From: Trematomus loennbergii
Taxonomy: Eukaryota > Chordata > Actinopteri > Perciformes > Nototheniidae
Assembly: GCA_012861695.1 (NCBI GenBank)
Contig: JAAOOA010000096.1
Span: forward strand, 1-64,000
Direction: 5' to 3'
DNA: 64,000 bases
Made by a program: the position numbers and the translations under genes. Positions 33,301 to 45,165 of the stretch are shown piece by piece. Below the pieces are notes generated by a model. It was not told the DNA's origin and did not search any database. It worked only from the letters and a program-made list of their open reading frames with translations. The first letter of the stretch is position 1. The number at the start of each line of letters is the position of its first letter.

Positions 33301-34330
33301 ACGCCAAGGCGTCCCACAGCAGAGTCTGTGCAGCAGATGGACAGGCCCGCACCTAGCTGGGTTAAACAAGGAAGTTTAACAGGACAGCCTAGCCAGGCAG
33401 CTGCTGCTAGAATGAAGCAGCGCGCTATCAGGAGCGGGGGCGAGAACACCGCCCTCACTGGTTGAGTTAATAACGAATGCCAGATGCAGCAGGCGGGAGC
33501 GGGTGCGACAACACAGCCTTCACCAGCTACCTGCTGAACGGAAAGAGTAGAGCAACGCTCCTACTCGCCGAACACAAAAGGGATGTAACTACACCCATGT
33601 TACCAGCAGAGGGAGCGAGAGCACTGCCTTCACCTAGCTGGAAAAAACAAGAAGTTTTAGCAGGACGGTTTATCCAGTCGGCTGCTGCTAGAATAAAGCA
33701 TCACGTCTACCAGGAGTGGGGGCGAGAACACTGTTTTCGCTGGTTGAGTGACTGTGTCCAGAGCCACCCCAATGAAGGTTAGGCTCTGAGAGGGGTTCCG
33801 ACAACTCCTCTCCATGTTCACCTGAGGCCTAGCCGGGCGACATGAGAGAGAAGGAGAGCCGTGTCCTGGATCGTCTGTAACCGGGATGGTGCACAGATTA
33901 ACCAGTCGTCCAAGAGAGGGAGAGTCCAAATGGGAGCACCCTGAACTGGAAATGACGACCTCTGAAGGCAAAGCGAAGAAACTGCCTGTGATGAGGCACA
34001 ATAGGCACATGACAATAAGCGTCCTTCAAGTCGACGGACGTGAACCATTCCCCCCGGCCACGGTACGAAGAACGTCCGCTGTGCTCAGCACATGGAAAGG
34101 TAAAATCCTTAGGAACTTGTTGAGTCCCTCAGATCGAGGATTGGGCGAAGTCCACCGCCTTTCTTCCTTACCAGGAAGTAGGTCGCGTAGAAGCCCGGGC
34201 TGTGAGATGGGGTCCACAGGCTCGATTGCACCCTTGGCAAGGAGGACTGACAGCTCCTGGTTTAGGGCGATTTATTTTGCCGGGTCGCTTATGGTGGTCA
34301 TTTTGACCCGGCTGAAGACTGGGGCCAGCG
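33300..34330 (-). pseudogene. DIRS reverse transcriptase/RNase H region, deleted
   Basis: Minus-strand segments: GFYATYFLVRKKGGG-like start (34217 region), DLRGLNKFLRILPFH and VLSTADVLRTVAGG, then after frame changes LLDDWLICAPSRLQTIQDTA with the catalytic DD, then NPSQSLTFIGVALDTVTQ. The segment expected between motif A and LDDW is mostly missing. An imperfect duplication of about 110 bp (33355-33465 and 33645-33750) lies in the downstream part. Non-functional. Confidence 0.75.
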
Positions 34331-34356
34331 TCGGAACTGAAGCTTGTACCCTTGAT

Positions 34357-35370
34357 TTAAGGAAGCGCTAAGAGCATCCTGCTGCAGGGAAGCTGAGAGG
34401 GCGAGCATGAGGTGCCTACACGGCCCATGCGCGCCGCTGCATCGTAAGCCTTAGTGAGCAGGTCATCAGTGACCCGACATTGGAGTCGAGGGCACCTGGC
34501 CTCCGACCTCAGGGCTTCGTCAGGGGAAACTATGAGGGAAGCAATGGTAGGCTCAACAGCCGGCGTGTGGTCAAGGCCAACTCTTGCCGCATCCTGCATG
34601 GCTACCAAGGCTCGGCCATCGGACGTAAGACTGTAAAGAGCCTTAGTGTCCCTCCAGCATGCATGTAACTCCCTCAGATACTCACAAGGGAGGAACAGTG
34701 CGGGTGGCGGGTGCCGGAGTGCGCCTAAAGAACGCACTGGCAGGCGCTGTTTCGGGCTGCTGCGCATCCAGCTACTGGTGAGCCAGTGCCATGCGAATGA
34801 CGGTACCCATGGAGCCGTCATCTGCCTCCTCCGAGGGACCATGAGCTGAGGTACAGGAGCCAGGCCCAGCTAAGCATGGGATGGGCTCTCCCCGTCATAC
34901 TCATTAAATTGAGTGGCTGAAGCTGCCATCGAGAACACATCGTCCTCTAGAACCAGCTCAGCCACGGGTGGATCGGGTGCAGCGGCGTGCTCTGTACGGC
35001 CACTAGAATGGAGAGCCAAGAGGAGTGACCTCATCTGGGCTAGCTCAGTAGTGAGTAGGTCCACCCTGGAGGACAGCCTATCAGGCTTAGTCCTCTTCTT
35101 GGGCGGTGCACCCGCAGCCTCTGCGGCCCAACGCCTAGGATGGGTAGGTTGGGCTGGAGTCGACTGTGCAGGGGGAAGGCCACCCTCAGTCAGTAGTTCA
35201 ACCTCGGCTAGCTCTTACCGCACGAGGCATGATGGTGCAATTCATGCACAGGTCCTCCGAAAGGCCCTCCCTCAGATGCTCGAGGCCAAGACAAGAGGGG
35301 CAAAGGTCATGGCCATCCTCTGGTTAAAGAGGAGCCATACAGGTGTTAGAGCCGTTAGACCTAGCGATAG
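34357..35370 (-). pseudogene. DIRS Gag-like ORF1, interrupted
   Basis: From about 35350 the minus strand gives LEHLREGLSEDLCMNC, then VDLLTTELAQMRSLLLALH and LEDDVFSMAASATQFNE followed by a stop. It resumes with EYLRELHACWRDTKALYSL, SDGRALVAMQDAARVGLDHT, EPTIASLIVSPDEALRS and CRVTDDLLTKAYDAAARMGR. These are typical of vertebrate DIRS ORF1. At least one stop breaks it. Confidence 0.75.
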
Positions 35371-36905
35371 CTAGAGCACTCAGCTGACTGTAAATAACTG
35401 GGCCAGGAAACGCATATGCAGTGGAGGGGAGCGAAGACCCTCTCTTCACTAGCGCTGTAGCAAGTTAGCTTTGAGCGAGAGCACTCAGCTAACTGGAGGA
35501 TAGAACAGGAACTAATTGTGAGCTGTGAGAGGGGAGCGAAGACCCTCTCTTCACTAGCGCTGTAGCAAGTTAGCTTTGAGCGAGAGCACTCAGCTAACTG
35601 GAGGATAGAACAGGAACTAATTGTGAGCTGTGAGAGGGGAGTGAAGACACTCTCTTCACTAGCGCTGTAGCAAGTTAACTTTGAGCGAGAGCACTCAGTT
35701 AACTGGAGGATGGAACACTTTATATGTCGTTGCCACTTTTTGCATATCCTGTATTCTCTTTTTTTTTTTTTTTACCCTGTTTGTAAAAAGTAATTTCCTT
35801 AAATGTTTTATGAAAAATAGCTCAAAGCTAAATCTGGCACTGTTACGCTTGACACATTTAAATGTTTTAAGTGTTCATTACAGTGCATTGTCCCTGTCAA
35901 ATAAACGATTAAATAAAATAACCAATTGTGCGCCGTGAGAGGGGAGCGAAGACACTCCCTCACTAGCACTGTAGCAAGTTAGCTTTGAGCGAGAGTACTC
36001 AGCTAACTGGAGGATAGAACAGGAACTAATTGTGAGCTGTGAGAGGGGAGCGAAGACACTCTCTTCACTAGCGCCGTAACAGTTAGCTTGAACGAAAACA
36101 CTCAGCCTAACTGGCCGATAGAACAGGTAATGTATGTAGTGAGAGGGGGGCGTAGACGCTCCCTTCACTAGCGCCGTAACAGTTAGCTTGAATGAAACCA
36201 CTCAGCTTAACTGGACGATAGAACAGGTAAGGAAACAATGTATGCGGTGAGAGGGGGGCGGAGACGCACCCTTCACTCGCGCCGTAACAGTTAGCTTGAA
36301 CGAAAACACTCAGCTTAACTGGACGATAGAACAGGTAAAGAAACAAATGTATGTAGTAAGAGGGGGGGGGGCGGAGACGCTCCCTTCACTAGCGCCATAA
36401 CAGTTAGCTTGAACGAAAACACTCAGCTAACTGGACGATAGAACAGGCAAGGAACCAATGTATGCAGTGAAAGTGGGGGCGGAGACGCTCCCTTCACTAG
36501 TGCAGTAGAAAGTTAGCTTTCAGCGGGAGCACTCAGCTAACTGGATGATAGTACAGGTAAAGAACCAAAAGTATGTAGTGAGAAGGAGGGCGGAGACGCT
36601 CTCTCACTAGTGCAGTAGAAAGCGCTCTCTCACTAGCGCAGTAGAAAGTTAGCTTTCAGCGGTAGCACTCAGCTAACTGGATGATAGTACAGGTAAGAAC
36701 CAAAAGTATGTAGTGAGAAGGAGGGCGGAGACGCTCTCTCACTAGCGCAGTAGAAAGTTAGCTTTCAGCGGTAGCACTCAGCTAACTGGATGATAGTACA
36801 GGTAAGAACCAAAAGTATGTAGTGAGAAGGAGGGCGGAGACGCTCTCTCACTAGCGCAGTAGAAAGTTAGCTTTCAGCGGTAGCACTCAGCTAACTGGAT
36901 GATAG
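35367..36905. repeat. Tandem array of 105-111-bp units in the DIRS leader
   Basis: About 13 units share agcactcagctaactgga and ggagcgaagaccctctcttc-type blocks. Units near 35.4-35.7 kb have a period of about 105 bp, those near 36.6-36.9 kb about 111 bp, and the two groups differ in sequence (tgagcgagag versus ttcagcggtag). The array is interrupted at 35711-35930. Confidence 0.9.
35711..35930 (+). other. About 220-bp foreign segment in the DIRS tandem array
   Basis: The segment from ggaacactttatatgtcgtt to gattaaataaaataacc is unlike the repeat units. It is AT-rich, has a T16 run, and ends with caaataaacgattaaataaa, resembling a polyadenylation region. It may be a 3' UTR fragment picked up by reverse transcription. 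Origin unknown. Confidence 0.5.
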
Positions 36906-37309
36906 TACAGAAACAGTAACAAATTAGCGAGAGCCCTCGGTTAATTTGTACACAATTATCTCCTTAGTTTGAGAGTATATAGGATATAGCACACTCAGCA
37001 ATAAATGGTAGCGATCTCACCGGCTGTGTGCAGGAGCGTCCGCTCTTTACCGGTCCGGAGCTCCTGGGGTCCGAGCGGTGAACACCGCGGTCCCCTCCCT
37101 TGGGAGGGCGGACAGCTCGTCGCAGCCTTTGGAGGGCGAGCGTTTCTAGCCCGCAGCTCCGATCGAGACGATCGCAAGGCTACAGTTAGCGACGAGCTAG
37201 AATTTTCAATAAGCTAGCTTGGCTTCTACTCATAAAGTAGTAACCTGCACAGCGAGAAGATGAAAAAGGACTGAGCTCGTTGACAGCACCGGAACTTATA
37301 CCTTCCGGG

Positions 37310-37408
37310 TCATACGAGGTCACACGTGACTTTGTTGATATAAATATTCGACCTACGCATGCGCGAGACAGAAGATATCCAGTGCTAAAGCACCGCCTCT
37401 GGCGGTCA
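37310..37408. repeat. DIRS inverted terminal repeat, right
   Basis: Exact complement of 32073-32171. Identity over 99 bp shows either recent insertion or template-based restoration at the last transposition. Confidence 0.95.
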
Positions 37409-38035
37409 GTAAGTATGAAATAGAACTGCTTTTCCGTTTCCAGATGTCAGAGCGAGAGATCGCTTCACTCTGATGCAAACCTGCATGCGCGAAGCCCCAC
37501 CTTTTTTTTTCACAATGAGTGTGTGTGGGGGACTCCCCCTTCGATTCTATTGGCTCTAACAGTCAGAAAGAGGTGTCAACCATCAAAAGCAAGGGGGGCC
37601 AGAGATATGGAAAATCCACCCAAATGACCCCAGAAGTGGTTTCTTTTCGCTAAATCTCTCTAAAAAGGTCAAATGTCACTTGTTTTGCATCAATCTTGAT
37701 ACAGGGTACTTATTATATGTTGTACTTTGGATTCCTAAAGCTTTTAGTCTACCTTACCATCATCCAAGGGTAGTTTTCACTATAAGTAAAAAATACTTTT
37801 TGGACGGACACTATAATTTACAGTTTTTCACTATGTAAAATCTGAATTTTCTTTAAAATAAAAAACATCTATATTGATTCTGACTTTTCTACATCCAACT
37901 CACAGGTTTATCATTACTTTGAGAAAAAAGATTATTAATTTAACCCTTTTAGAAGGGAAGATATGGTCATTTGTTCTGGGAATGTCATTTTCGAGCCTGA
38001 GACCTGAAAAACAGGCTCAGGGCTTAACAGGTTAA

Positions 38036-38697
38036 CGTCTTATATATTGCTTTCCTGCAATGTTAACTATGTTGAAGCACTTATTTGAACTGATATTATA
38101 CATATTCATTATACTCTTATGTATGTAGATAGAATAAGAAATGTGCAGAATATGACAGTTTAATGGTGGAGGTATACACACATATTGATAGATGTCTTGT
38201 AATGCACTGTTGAGGACCAAAGTTTTTCATTCATTGCATAACTACACCGTAGTTGTGTATATGATATGTCAATAAACCTTTGAAAATCTTGAAAGGGATG
38301 TGCAAAATAGCCATTATATACAGTCTTTAATTAACTATTAGTAGAGAATAACGAGTAATGAATATACTTTATAGGGATCTGCAGATAAATGTCTTCTCAA
38401 GCACCAACTATCAAATATCTCGCCTGATTGTTGGCACATGACAATCACCTTCCCTGAATTTTACTCAGGTGTAACTAAAGTCTGATTTCGAGTCCAGCTT
38501 TGGATAGTCTGCCGTGGTTTCGTTCGATTTCAAAGAGCTGTTTGACGCTCGGCGAAACCTTGGCGCACTGCCACTCCAACATCCAATCCCAGAGCTTGAA
38601 GATGAATCACGGGGTTTGTCAAGCAAAGGGACTGTAGTCCCAAACGATAGCTGAGGATTATGGGTAGTGTAGTGTCTTCGGCCATCATAAACTCTGA
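38036..38697. other. No gene recognised
   Basis: No supported frame. Confidence 0.4.
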
Positions 38698-39435
38698 AAT
38701 GTTTTTCGGATTTCATATCGCATTAACACTTTAACACGCATTGCGGCTAAAACATCCAATCACCGAGCTTCAAGCTGAGGATCTTGGGTAATCAGTTCAG
38801 TGGGTGTGTGGTGTGTATCGCAATGATGCTCGAAATGTCCCTTATAGGCCTACGTCTGTTTCCTGTTACTTTATTTTGAAATTCAGTTCCTGAGGAACGG
38901 CTAAAAAGCCCAAGATTATAGAATTAAACAAATAAATAAAAACAAGGATAATTGTGTGTTATTGTTGAGTACATAACAGTGTGTTATTTAGAAAAGAATA
39001 ACAAATTAGAAGGAAAAAAAGATTAAAAAAAATACAGATTTCAGTATTCTGAGGCTCTGAGCCCCAATTCTTTTCCTCACAGACGGCAAAAAAGTCAGAC
39101 ATTATACGATTTAAAATAAAAACGATAATCGTGGCTTGGTATTGAGCAAGAACATGTTTTTATGAACCACACAGCTTCCGGTCTACCAAGACCCGACCGG
39201 ACAAAAATAAGTGGTGCAGGCACGAAACGTGGCGTATCATATGCACGCAAAACTCGGCCTCAGAACTCAATGGGAATAGTTAGCGTATCATATGCACGCA
39301 AAACTCGGCCTCAGAACTCAATGGGAATAGTTAGCGTATCATATGCACGCAAAATCGTACTTCTGCGTATCTATTGCATGCATTTCCAATGTGTAAAGTC
39401 GTGTCATTTGTACGCAGACTGAAGAAAGTGGGTCA
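38698..39435. repeat. Right arm of the large inverted repeat pair
   Basis: Inverted homologue of 29658-30440 with three instead of four cgtatcatatgcacgc units, which accounts for the roughly 45-bp length difference. Confidence 0.8.
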
Positions 39436-39714
39436 CTTTCACCTTGGTTTTTATCTAAACTGACGTTTCGGAAAACATTGTCAACGGCTCGCTTTCGCCG
39501 CAATCATCAGATTTGTTTTCCCACCTTTGGGGCCCACTTAGTAACCACCCATTTAGCAATACAAACCCTAATCAGCACCTCACCCTACCTCCCAGCACTC
39601 TCACACACACATTGCACACATCGAGTCAAAATCATTTTCTCACCTGCTAATACCACAAAGCGGACGTTAGCTAACAGCAGCACTGATACTCATCAGGCCT
39701 GCAGCCTCACTAAC
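39436..39714. other. No gene recognised
   Basis: Unassigned sequence before the microsatellite. Confidence 0.4.
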
Positions 39715-40401
<687 letters not shown>

Positions 40402-40533
40402 TTACAAATCCTTCATCTTGTAATCTTTTGACTGGCTGCCAGGCATGATGTACCTTCCATCCAGACGGTCCACTCCTCCTCCTCCTGCATGTCTCCTAAT
40501 AGTTTCCAGCTCATTGTGAAGCTGGAAATGAAG
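40402..40533 (-). CDS. Possible terminal host exon, function unknown
   Basis: On the minus strand two nested acceptors (tttccag/cttcatttccag/cttcac) precede a frame LHNELETIRRHAGGGGVDRL then DGRYIMPGSQSKDYKMKDL and a stop at 40402. The frame is only about 40 codons, so chance is possible. It does not resemble any repeat in the window. An AATAAA lies downstream on the same strand. Confidence 0.22.
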   Translation of the reverse strand, partial: LHFQLHNELETIRRHAGGGGVDRLDGRYIMPGSQSKDYKMKDL

Positions 40534-41653
40534 CTGGAAATTGGATGAAAAATTTCAGAAAATGTATGTTTATTTTGTGCTCTCTATATCCAATGGTCCC
40601 AACACTACTCATAGGAGTCAAAATCAGTCCGTCGAGAGTACAAATATGGCCACTTTCTTGTTTTTGATCCTTAAACTGTCATAAATGGATTCAGCATCCT
40701 CAAGGCAGTTTCTATGTGCTGGGGACTATAAGTTTCTAACATAAAACTTTAGGCTACTTAACATTTCCGGGTTCAATTAGGTGGCAACTAGGCTATAAGC
40801 AGACATGTTCAGTGTGTATTAAAGCCGCGCTTAAGGAGAAGTCAGTGACCTCTGCAGAGTTCACCAGGCATGGTCGGCTGCTTTGCTGCTTCATGTATAC
40901 GATATGTGATGCCCATTTAAATATTTAAAAGATGGTCAGCTTCTGCTCTAATTGGCAAACCAGTGTGTTTATGTACAGCGTATTGTGGGCTTGGTTTCAT
41001 AGTGCCATTGTCTGGAGACTTCCTGAGCTATGAATGTTTGATTGATATATATTTTCTAAGGAAAAGTGTTCCCTCCATAATTCAGCGGCAGGCCCGGGGA
41101 ATTGAGGAGGGGTGACCGGGAGGAGAGAACAGCATCCATTTGCAAATCTCTATCATTTATGGACCTCCATACTCAAATGCCAGGTTTTGTTTCTCAAATT
41201 GCTCCCAGTGTGTGTGAGTGTAGAGTGTTTCAGCTCAGATAGCCTCACATGACATGATGCTAGCTGAATGTGTGGATCGTAAAAAGCTGGCACACAGCAA
41301 CTATTGTTAAATCTCTTATCCTGCCAGAAGTCCACAAAGGAACTAAACATGTATTACAAACACCTTATGATCCACTAACAAACACAGTGTGGTTTGCAAA
41401 TACACAACACCATGTACAAACTAATGCATTTTGTTTTGCAAGTAAAAAACATATCTATCAAACAAACTCATTACATTTTTCTAACAAATCATGTTTCAGA
41501 AACAAATACAGCATGGATCTTACAAGTACACAACAATATTTTCTACGAGTACAAAAACCTAAATCCTACTGTTTTGTTACTGCTACGTTTAATAATTGAG
41601 AATACATTTTTGGGGTACTTTTTATTTACCGTTTGTGCCTTGTCGTGGTCCCT
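40534..41653. other. Single-copy-looking DNA, possibly conserved non-coding
   Basis: The part 40830-41240 has balanced composition and no repeat words or frames. 41270-41600 has many acaaacaca-like words with a 109-codon plus frame lacking recognisable motifs. I see no supported gene. Confidence 0.3.
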
Positions 41654-41657
41654 TTAA

Positions 41658-43319
41658 CCTGTTTAGCCCTGAGCCTGTTTTTCAGGTCTCAGGCTCGAAA
41701 ATGACATTCCCAGAACAAATGACCATATCTTCCCTTCTAAAAGGGGTAAATTAATCATCTTTTTCCTCGAAGTAATGATAAACCTGTGAGTTGGATGTAG
41801 AAGAGTCAGAACAATATAGATGTTTTTTATTTTAAAGGGGACCTATCATGCAAAATGCACTTTTGTACGTCTTTTATACATGAATATATGTCCCCGGTGT
41901 TCCAGGGAACTCACCAAGTGTCACAAAACACAACCCTCTCTATTTTCCTCCATACCCAAATCTACCCAAAAAGGGGCTGCAACGGATCTGATAAAAACTG
42001 ATCCAGATTTGAACACTGTCCTGACGTCGGGACAGTGGCGCTACAGCTATTGGGCCAACTCCATCAGGAGGAGACAGCCACGGCCATTGCCGTTCGAAAG
42101 CGCTGGAGACGCTGTAGTACATATGCCAGGCCTGGAGATGGTGCTGTTCTCACAGAATCTGCCCTTGCAAAAACAGAGCTAAAAAATTTCAAATTGAGCA
42201 AAATGAGGCATGGCTAAAATGCATGATCTGTTAGGTATTTTGAAAAAAAAAAAGTATAAATATGCCTTATATAGGTATGGTCCTACATTATATTATTCAA
42301 ATATAGCATGATAGATCCACTTTAAAGAAAATTCAGATTGAACATAGTAAAAAACTGTAAATTATAGTGTCCGTCCAAAAATATTTTTTTACTTATAGTG
42401 AAGACTACCCTTGGATGATGGTAAGGTAGACTAAAAGCTTTAGCAATCCAAAGTACAACATATAATAAGTACCCTGTATCAAGATTGATGCAAAACAAGT
42501 GACATTTGACCTTTTTAGAGAGGTTTAGCAAAAAAAACTCCACCTCTGAGGTGATTTGGGTGGAAATAGGGTTTTACCGTTTCTCTGGAACTCATTGGTC
42601 GATTTTGGTGATTGACATCTCTTTATGACCGTTAGAGCCAATAGAATCGAAGGGGAATCTCCCCTCTCACTAACATGGCACAACAAAAAGGTGGGGGCTT
42701 CGCGCATGTAGTTTTGCATCAGAGCGAACATACACTCTAGCTCTGACATCTAGAAACGGAAAAACAGTTTTATTGCTCATGGATTATCAGAAATCATTTC
42801 AAAGGGACACAGACACATTGGATTAACCTATGGATTAACTTCAGCAGCGTTTTTATCGTTTTAATGCCATTGAAGACCACGTTTGACTAGACAAAGACAC
42901 AGGTGAGCCATGTTAGCATTTTTAGCTACCTAGCGCCACATGTTTTGATGTCTGTTTTTGTTTGTAAAGTCGCGATTTCGTATAATTGAGTGATAATGAG
43001 GGTACCCTTCGATTCTGTGTCACCTCACGATGTGAAACGATGTCATGGATGTGCAGAAAAGATAAATAATAAGGTTTTTTGAGTGAATTTCTGTGCAGTA
43101 ATCTGTTAGCATTTTTCGCTCGTTGCTAATTCAGAGGCTCAGCGTTAGCATTGTGGGTTTTATTTAGAAAAAAAAAAAAAAAGATCAGTTAGATGAGTTT
43201 CTTCCCGTTACATGGATATAAAACATTCATAGTTTATTAAATGAACATGCCCTCAGACACTGTTTCCTGCAAGATGTTGCGGCAGTGCCCCGGTACCGGG
43301 GTCTCTCGGGCTTAACAGG
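41658..43319 (+). mobile_element. piggyBac-like element PB-A, copy 3, with nested MITE
   Basis: TTAA at 41654-41657 and 43320-43323; ends CCTGTTTAGCCC and GGGCTTAACAGG. Sub-terminal palindrome ccccggtaccgggg near 43289. It is interrupted by the TTAA MITE at 41836-42321. The exon-like atggattatcagaaatcatt lies at 42778. Confidence 0.88.
41836..42321. mobile_element. TTAA MITE (AGGGGACCTATC family), copy 2
   Basis: Flanked by TTAA at 41832-41835 and 42322-42325. The unoccupied target ttttaaagaaaattcag is present in PB-A copy 1 (about 2012-2028). That proves insertion into a single TTAA with duplication. Shares caaaatgcacttttg and cgctggagacgctgtagta with copies 1 and 3. Confidence 0.93.
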
Positions 43320-43570
43320 TTAAGAGTCAGGATGACATCATCAGATGGGTGTGTCAGGTGATCATTAGATAGGAAATAGGCCAAGCATGTGCTATTATAA
43401 CTTAACTTATAACTAGGTACGTATTGTTTATGTTTATGTTAACAATTACAGATGATTAGATTTAGAAAATATTGTAGTCTGTGGTGTTTAATGCTGCACA
43501 TTTGTCATATGTTTTAAAAAAACGATATGTTAAAACGTTCCTCGCTCTTAACATAGACTATATTTATGCA

Positions 43571-43850
43571 GCGTCCACACGGCGGCGTGCGTTGAAGCTT
43601 GCCGGTGGGCGTGTCTGAAACTCGACCAACAACCAATCACATTAATCTTCCGCACCGGACACACAAGCACACGGTTTGATTGGCTAGAGCTTGTACTGGC
43701 ATATGATTTTATTGGCTGACGCTTCCGTCGAAGCTTCAAAAGTTGAACTTTTCTCAATTTTTGAAGCGAGCAACGCGAGCAAAGCGAAGCGACGGAACCA
43801 CAATGCAGTTCGGCAAAGCGTGACGTCACCCCATTCAAAGTAAATATTGA
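43571..43850. mobile_element. Harbinger-family relic, one end only
   Basis: Starts gcgtccacacggcggcgtgc and shares aaccaatcacattaatc, ttgattggctagagcttg, ggctgacgcttcc and gtgacgtcaccccattcaa with 8024-8591. The right terminus is missing. Confidence 0.8.
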
Positions 43851-43948
43851 CATCATCAAGGATTTCCACCTGTACCAACAGTGGAAGATGATTTTTTTTC
43901 TCTACATTTTAGAATAAAACTAACAAGGTTCTCACTAAAAGATCTCAA

Positions 43949-44175
43949 CAAGGGATGCTCGATCGATCGGCCGCCGATCGATATCGGCCGATACTCACTC
44001 TCTAAAAATGCCGATCGCGAGAGCCGATCGCATAATGTAAAATGATGACGTAAAATACATGACACTTTTCTCTGTGTGCGGCAAAACAAGCTCGCCAAAA
44101 TGGCTTCACCAGTCTGGCAGTATTTTAAGGTGTCCGAAAATGACAAAATAGCGCTATGCAACGTGTGTGAAGCAG
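43949..44175 (+). pseudogene. hAT element end with BED finger start
   Basis: The end gggatgctcgatcgatcggc is followed by an ATG at about 44101 starting MASPVWQYFKVSENDKIALC then NVCEAEI. This is the first half of a ZBED1-like BED finger (W..F and C..C). The sequence is lost after the first cysteine pair. Confidence 0.7.
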
Positions 44176-44649
44176 AAATCCTGCAGCTCCACCCGCTGTG
44201 CAACCCTGTCTCCTAGAAATGACGTTCCCACAAAACTAAACTGCATTCTCAAATACGTTTCGCAAGAAACGTATTTCCTTCCACGTTACGTTTGTTATGA
44301 ACATATCTTAAATACGTTTGCTTTCTACCTATATTTGCCATTTCTTTTCTAGCTTATAATAATGATAATATTTGTAAACCTGAAGAGTCGGTGCCTCACC
44401 AGCCATGAACCTCACTGCAGAAGCTATATATATATAGACATCTAAGTTGTTTGTGCCCCACCACTTTTGTACATATAAAAACGCCACTGCTCGCGCCACA
44501 CATACACACACCCTCCCGGTCCTCCCGATGGCCAGTCCGGGCCTGCCGGTGAGCGTGGAAGTGTGGTCTGCCACAAGCGGGATTGGGGCTGTCGGCATCA
44601 GCTTGTAGATGGTATTTTAAACTCGATGCGCTCTGAAACTACGGGGCGG

Positions 44650-44740
44650 CCGAGGACAAAAAATACACATGCGTTAATCGCGTTAAAATAATTAGTGGCG
44701 TTAATTTTTTTTGCATTAACGCGTTAACTTGACAGCCCTA
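44650..44740 (-). mobile_element. hAT terminus (TAGGGCTGTCAAGTTAACG type)
   Basis: The minus strand starts TAGGGCTGTCAAGTTAACGC and repeats gcgttaat words, a widespread fish hAT end. 44176-44649 has no supported frame. Confidence 0.55.
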
Positions 44741-45124
44741 GTTAAAATGCATTAAATAAAAAGTCATGAAAGAGAGTATGAGGAGAAAAGGCGTGTGGAG
44801 TTATACAATGAAGACACTACGTCTAAATCCTCTGTTATACGCGATATCGGACATAGAAGAAAGCGGGAGGACCCCCGGCACCAGCGGGAGCCATGAGAGG
44901 AGGAGTCACGGAGGATATATAGATAGCGGGCGAGCGTTGTTCGTGCGCTTCATCACTGCACCAACGGGACTCACAGCTGTTTTGTCCCACTACTCCTCTG
45001 TTTGTTTCATTACCACGCAACTTAATTAACCAATTTGACCCTTTTCAGAGACTCCATTGTCTCTTATTTATTTTAACTTCCTCCTGGATGCGAGAGAATC
45101 ACAAATCAACAATACTAAAGCAGC

Positions 45125-45162
45125 TGGGCAGCAGTTATTAACGCGTTAACTTGACAGCCCTA
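45125..45162 (-). mobile_element. Second hAT terminus of the same type
   Basis: The minus strand again starts TAGGGCTGTCAAGTTAACGC, in the same orientation as 44740. The segment between them (about 420 bp) has no supported frame. Confidence 0.5.
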
Positions 45163-45165
45163 GTA

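Larger units (their letters stand above)
32034..37424 (-). mobile_element. DIRS-type retrotransposon (tyrosine recombinase), 5.4 kb
   Basis: Inserted in PB-A copy 2: the uninterrupted sequence aagcaataaaactgc is present in copy 4 (47151-47165). No target duplication is visible, as expected for recombinase-mediated integration. Inverted terminal repeats are identical over 99 bp (32073-32171 and 37310-37408). The minus-strand order is terminal repeat, tandem-repeat leader (36905-35367), Gag-like (35370-34357), RT/RNase H (34330-33300), tyrosine recombinase (33300-32190), terminal repeat. The left end has about 27 extra bases (cgatagttacgtatgtaac...) compared with the right. Confidence 0.92.
31481..38031 (-). 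mobile_element. piggyBac-like element PB-A, copy 2, split by a DIRS element
   Basis: TTAA at 31477-31480 and 38032-38035. Ends CCTCTTACGCACCG and GGGCTTAACAGG. A perfect sub-terminal palindrome ccccggtaccgggg lies near 31500, and the hairpin-forming gagcctgagacctgaaaaac lies at the other end. Without the insertion at 32034-37424 it is about 1.16 kb, the length of copies 1 and 4. Confidence 0.85.

Noticed and set aside
33199..33782. Plus-strand frames of 88-101 codons
   Set aside because: They are antisense to the DIRS RT/recombinase region.
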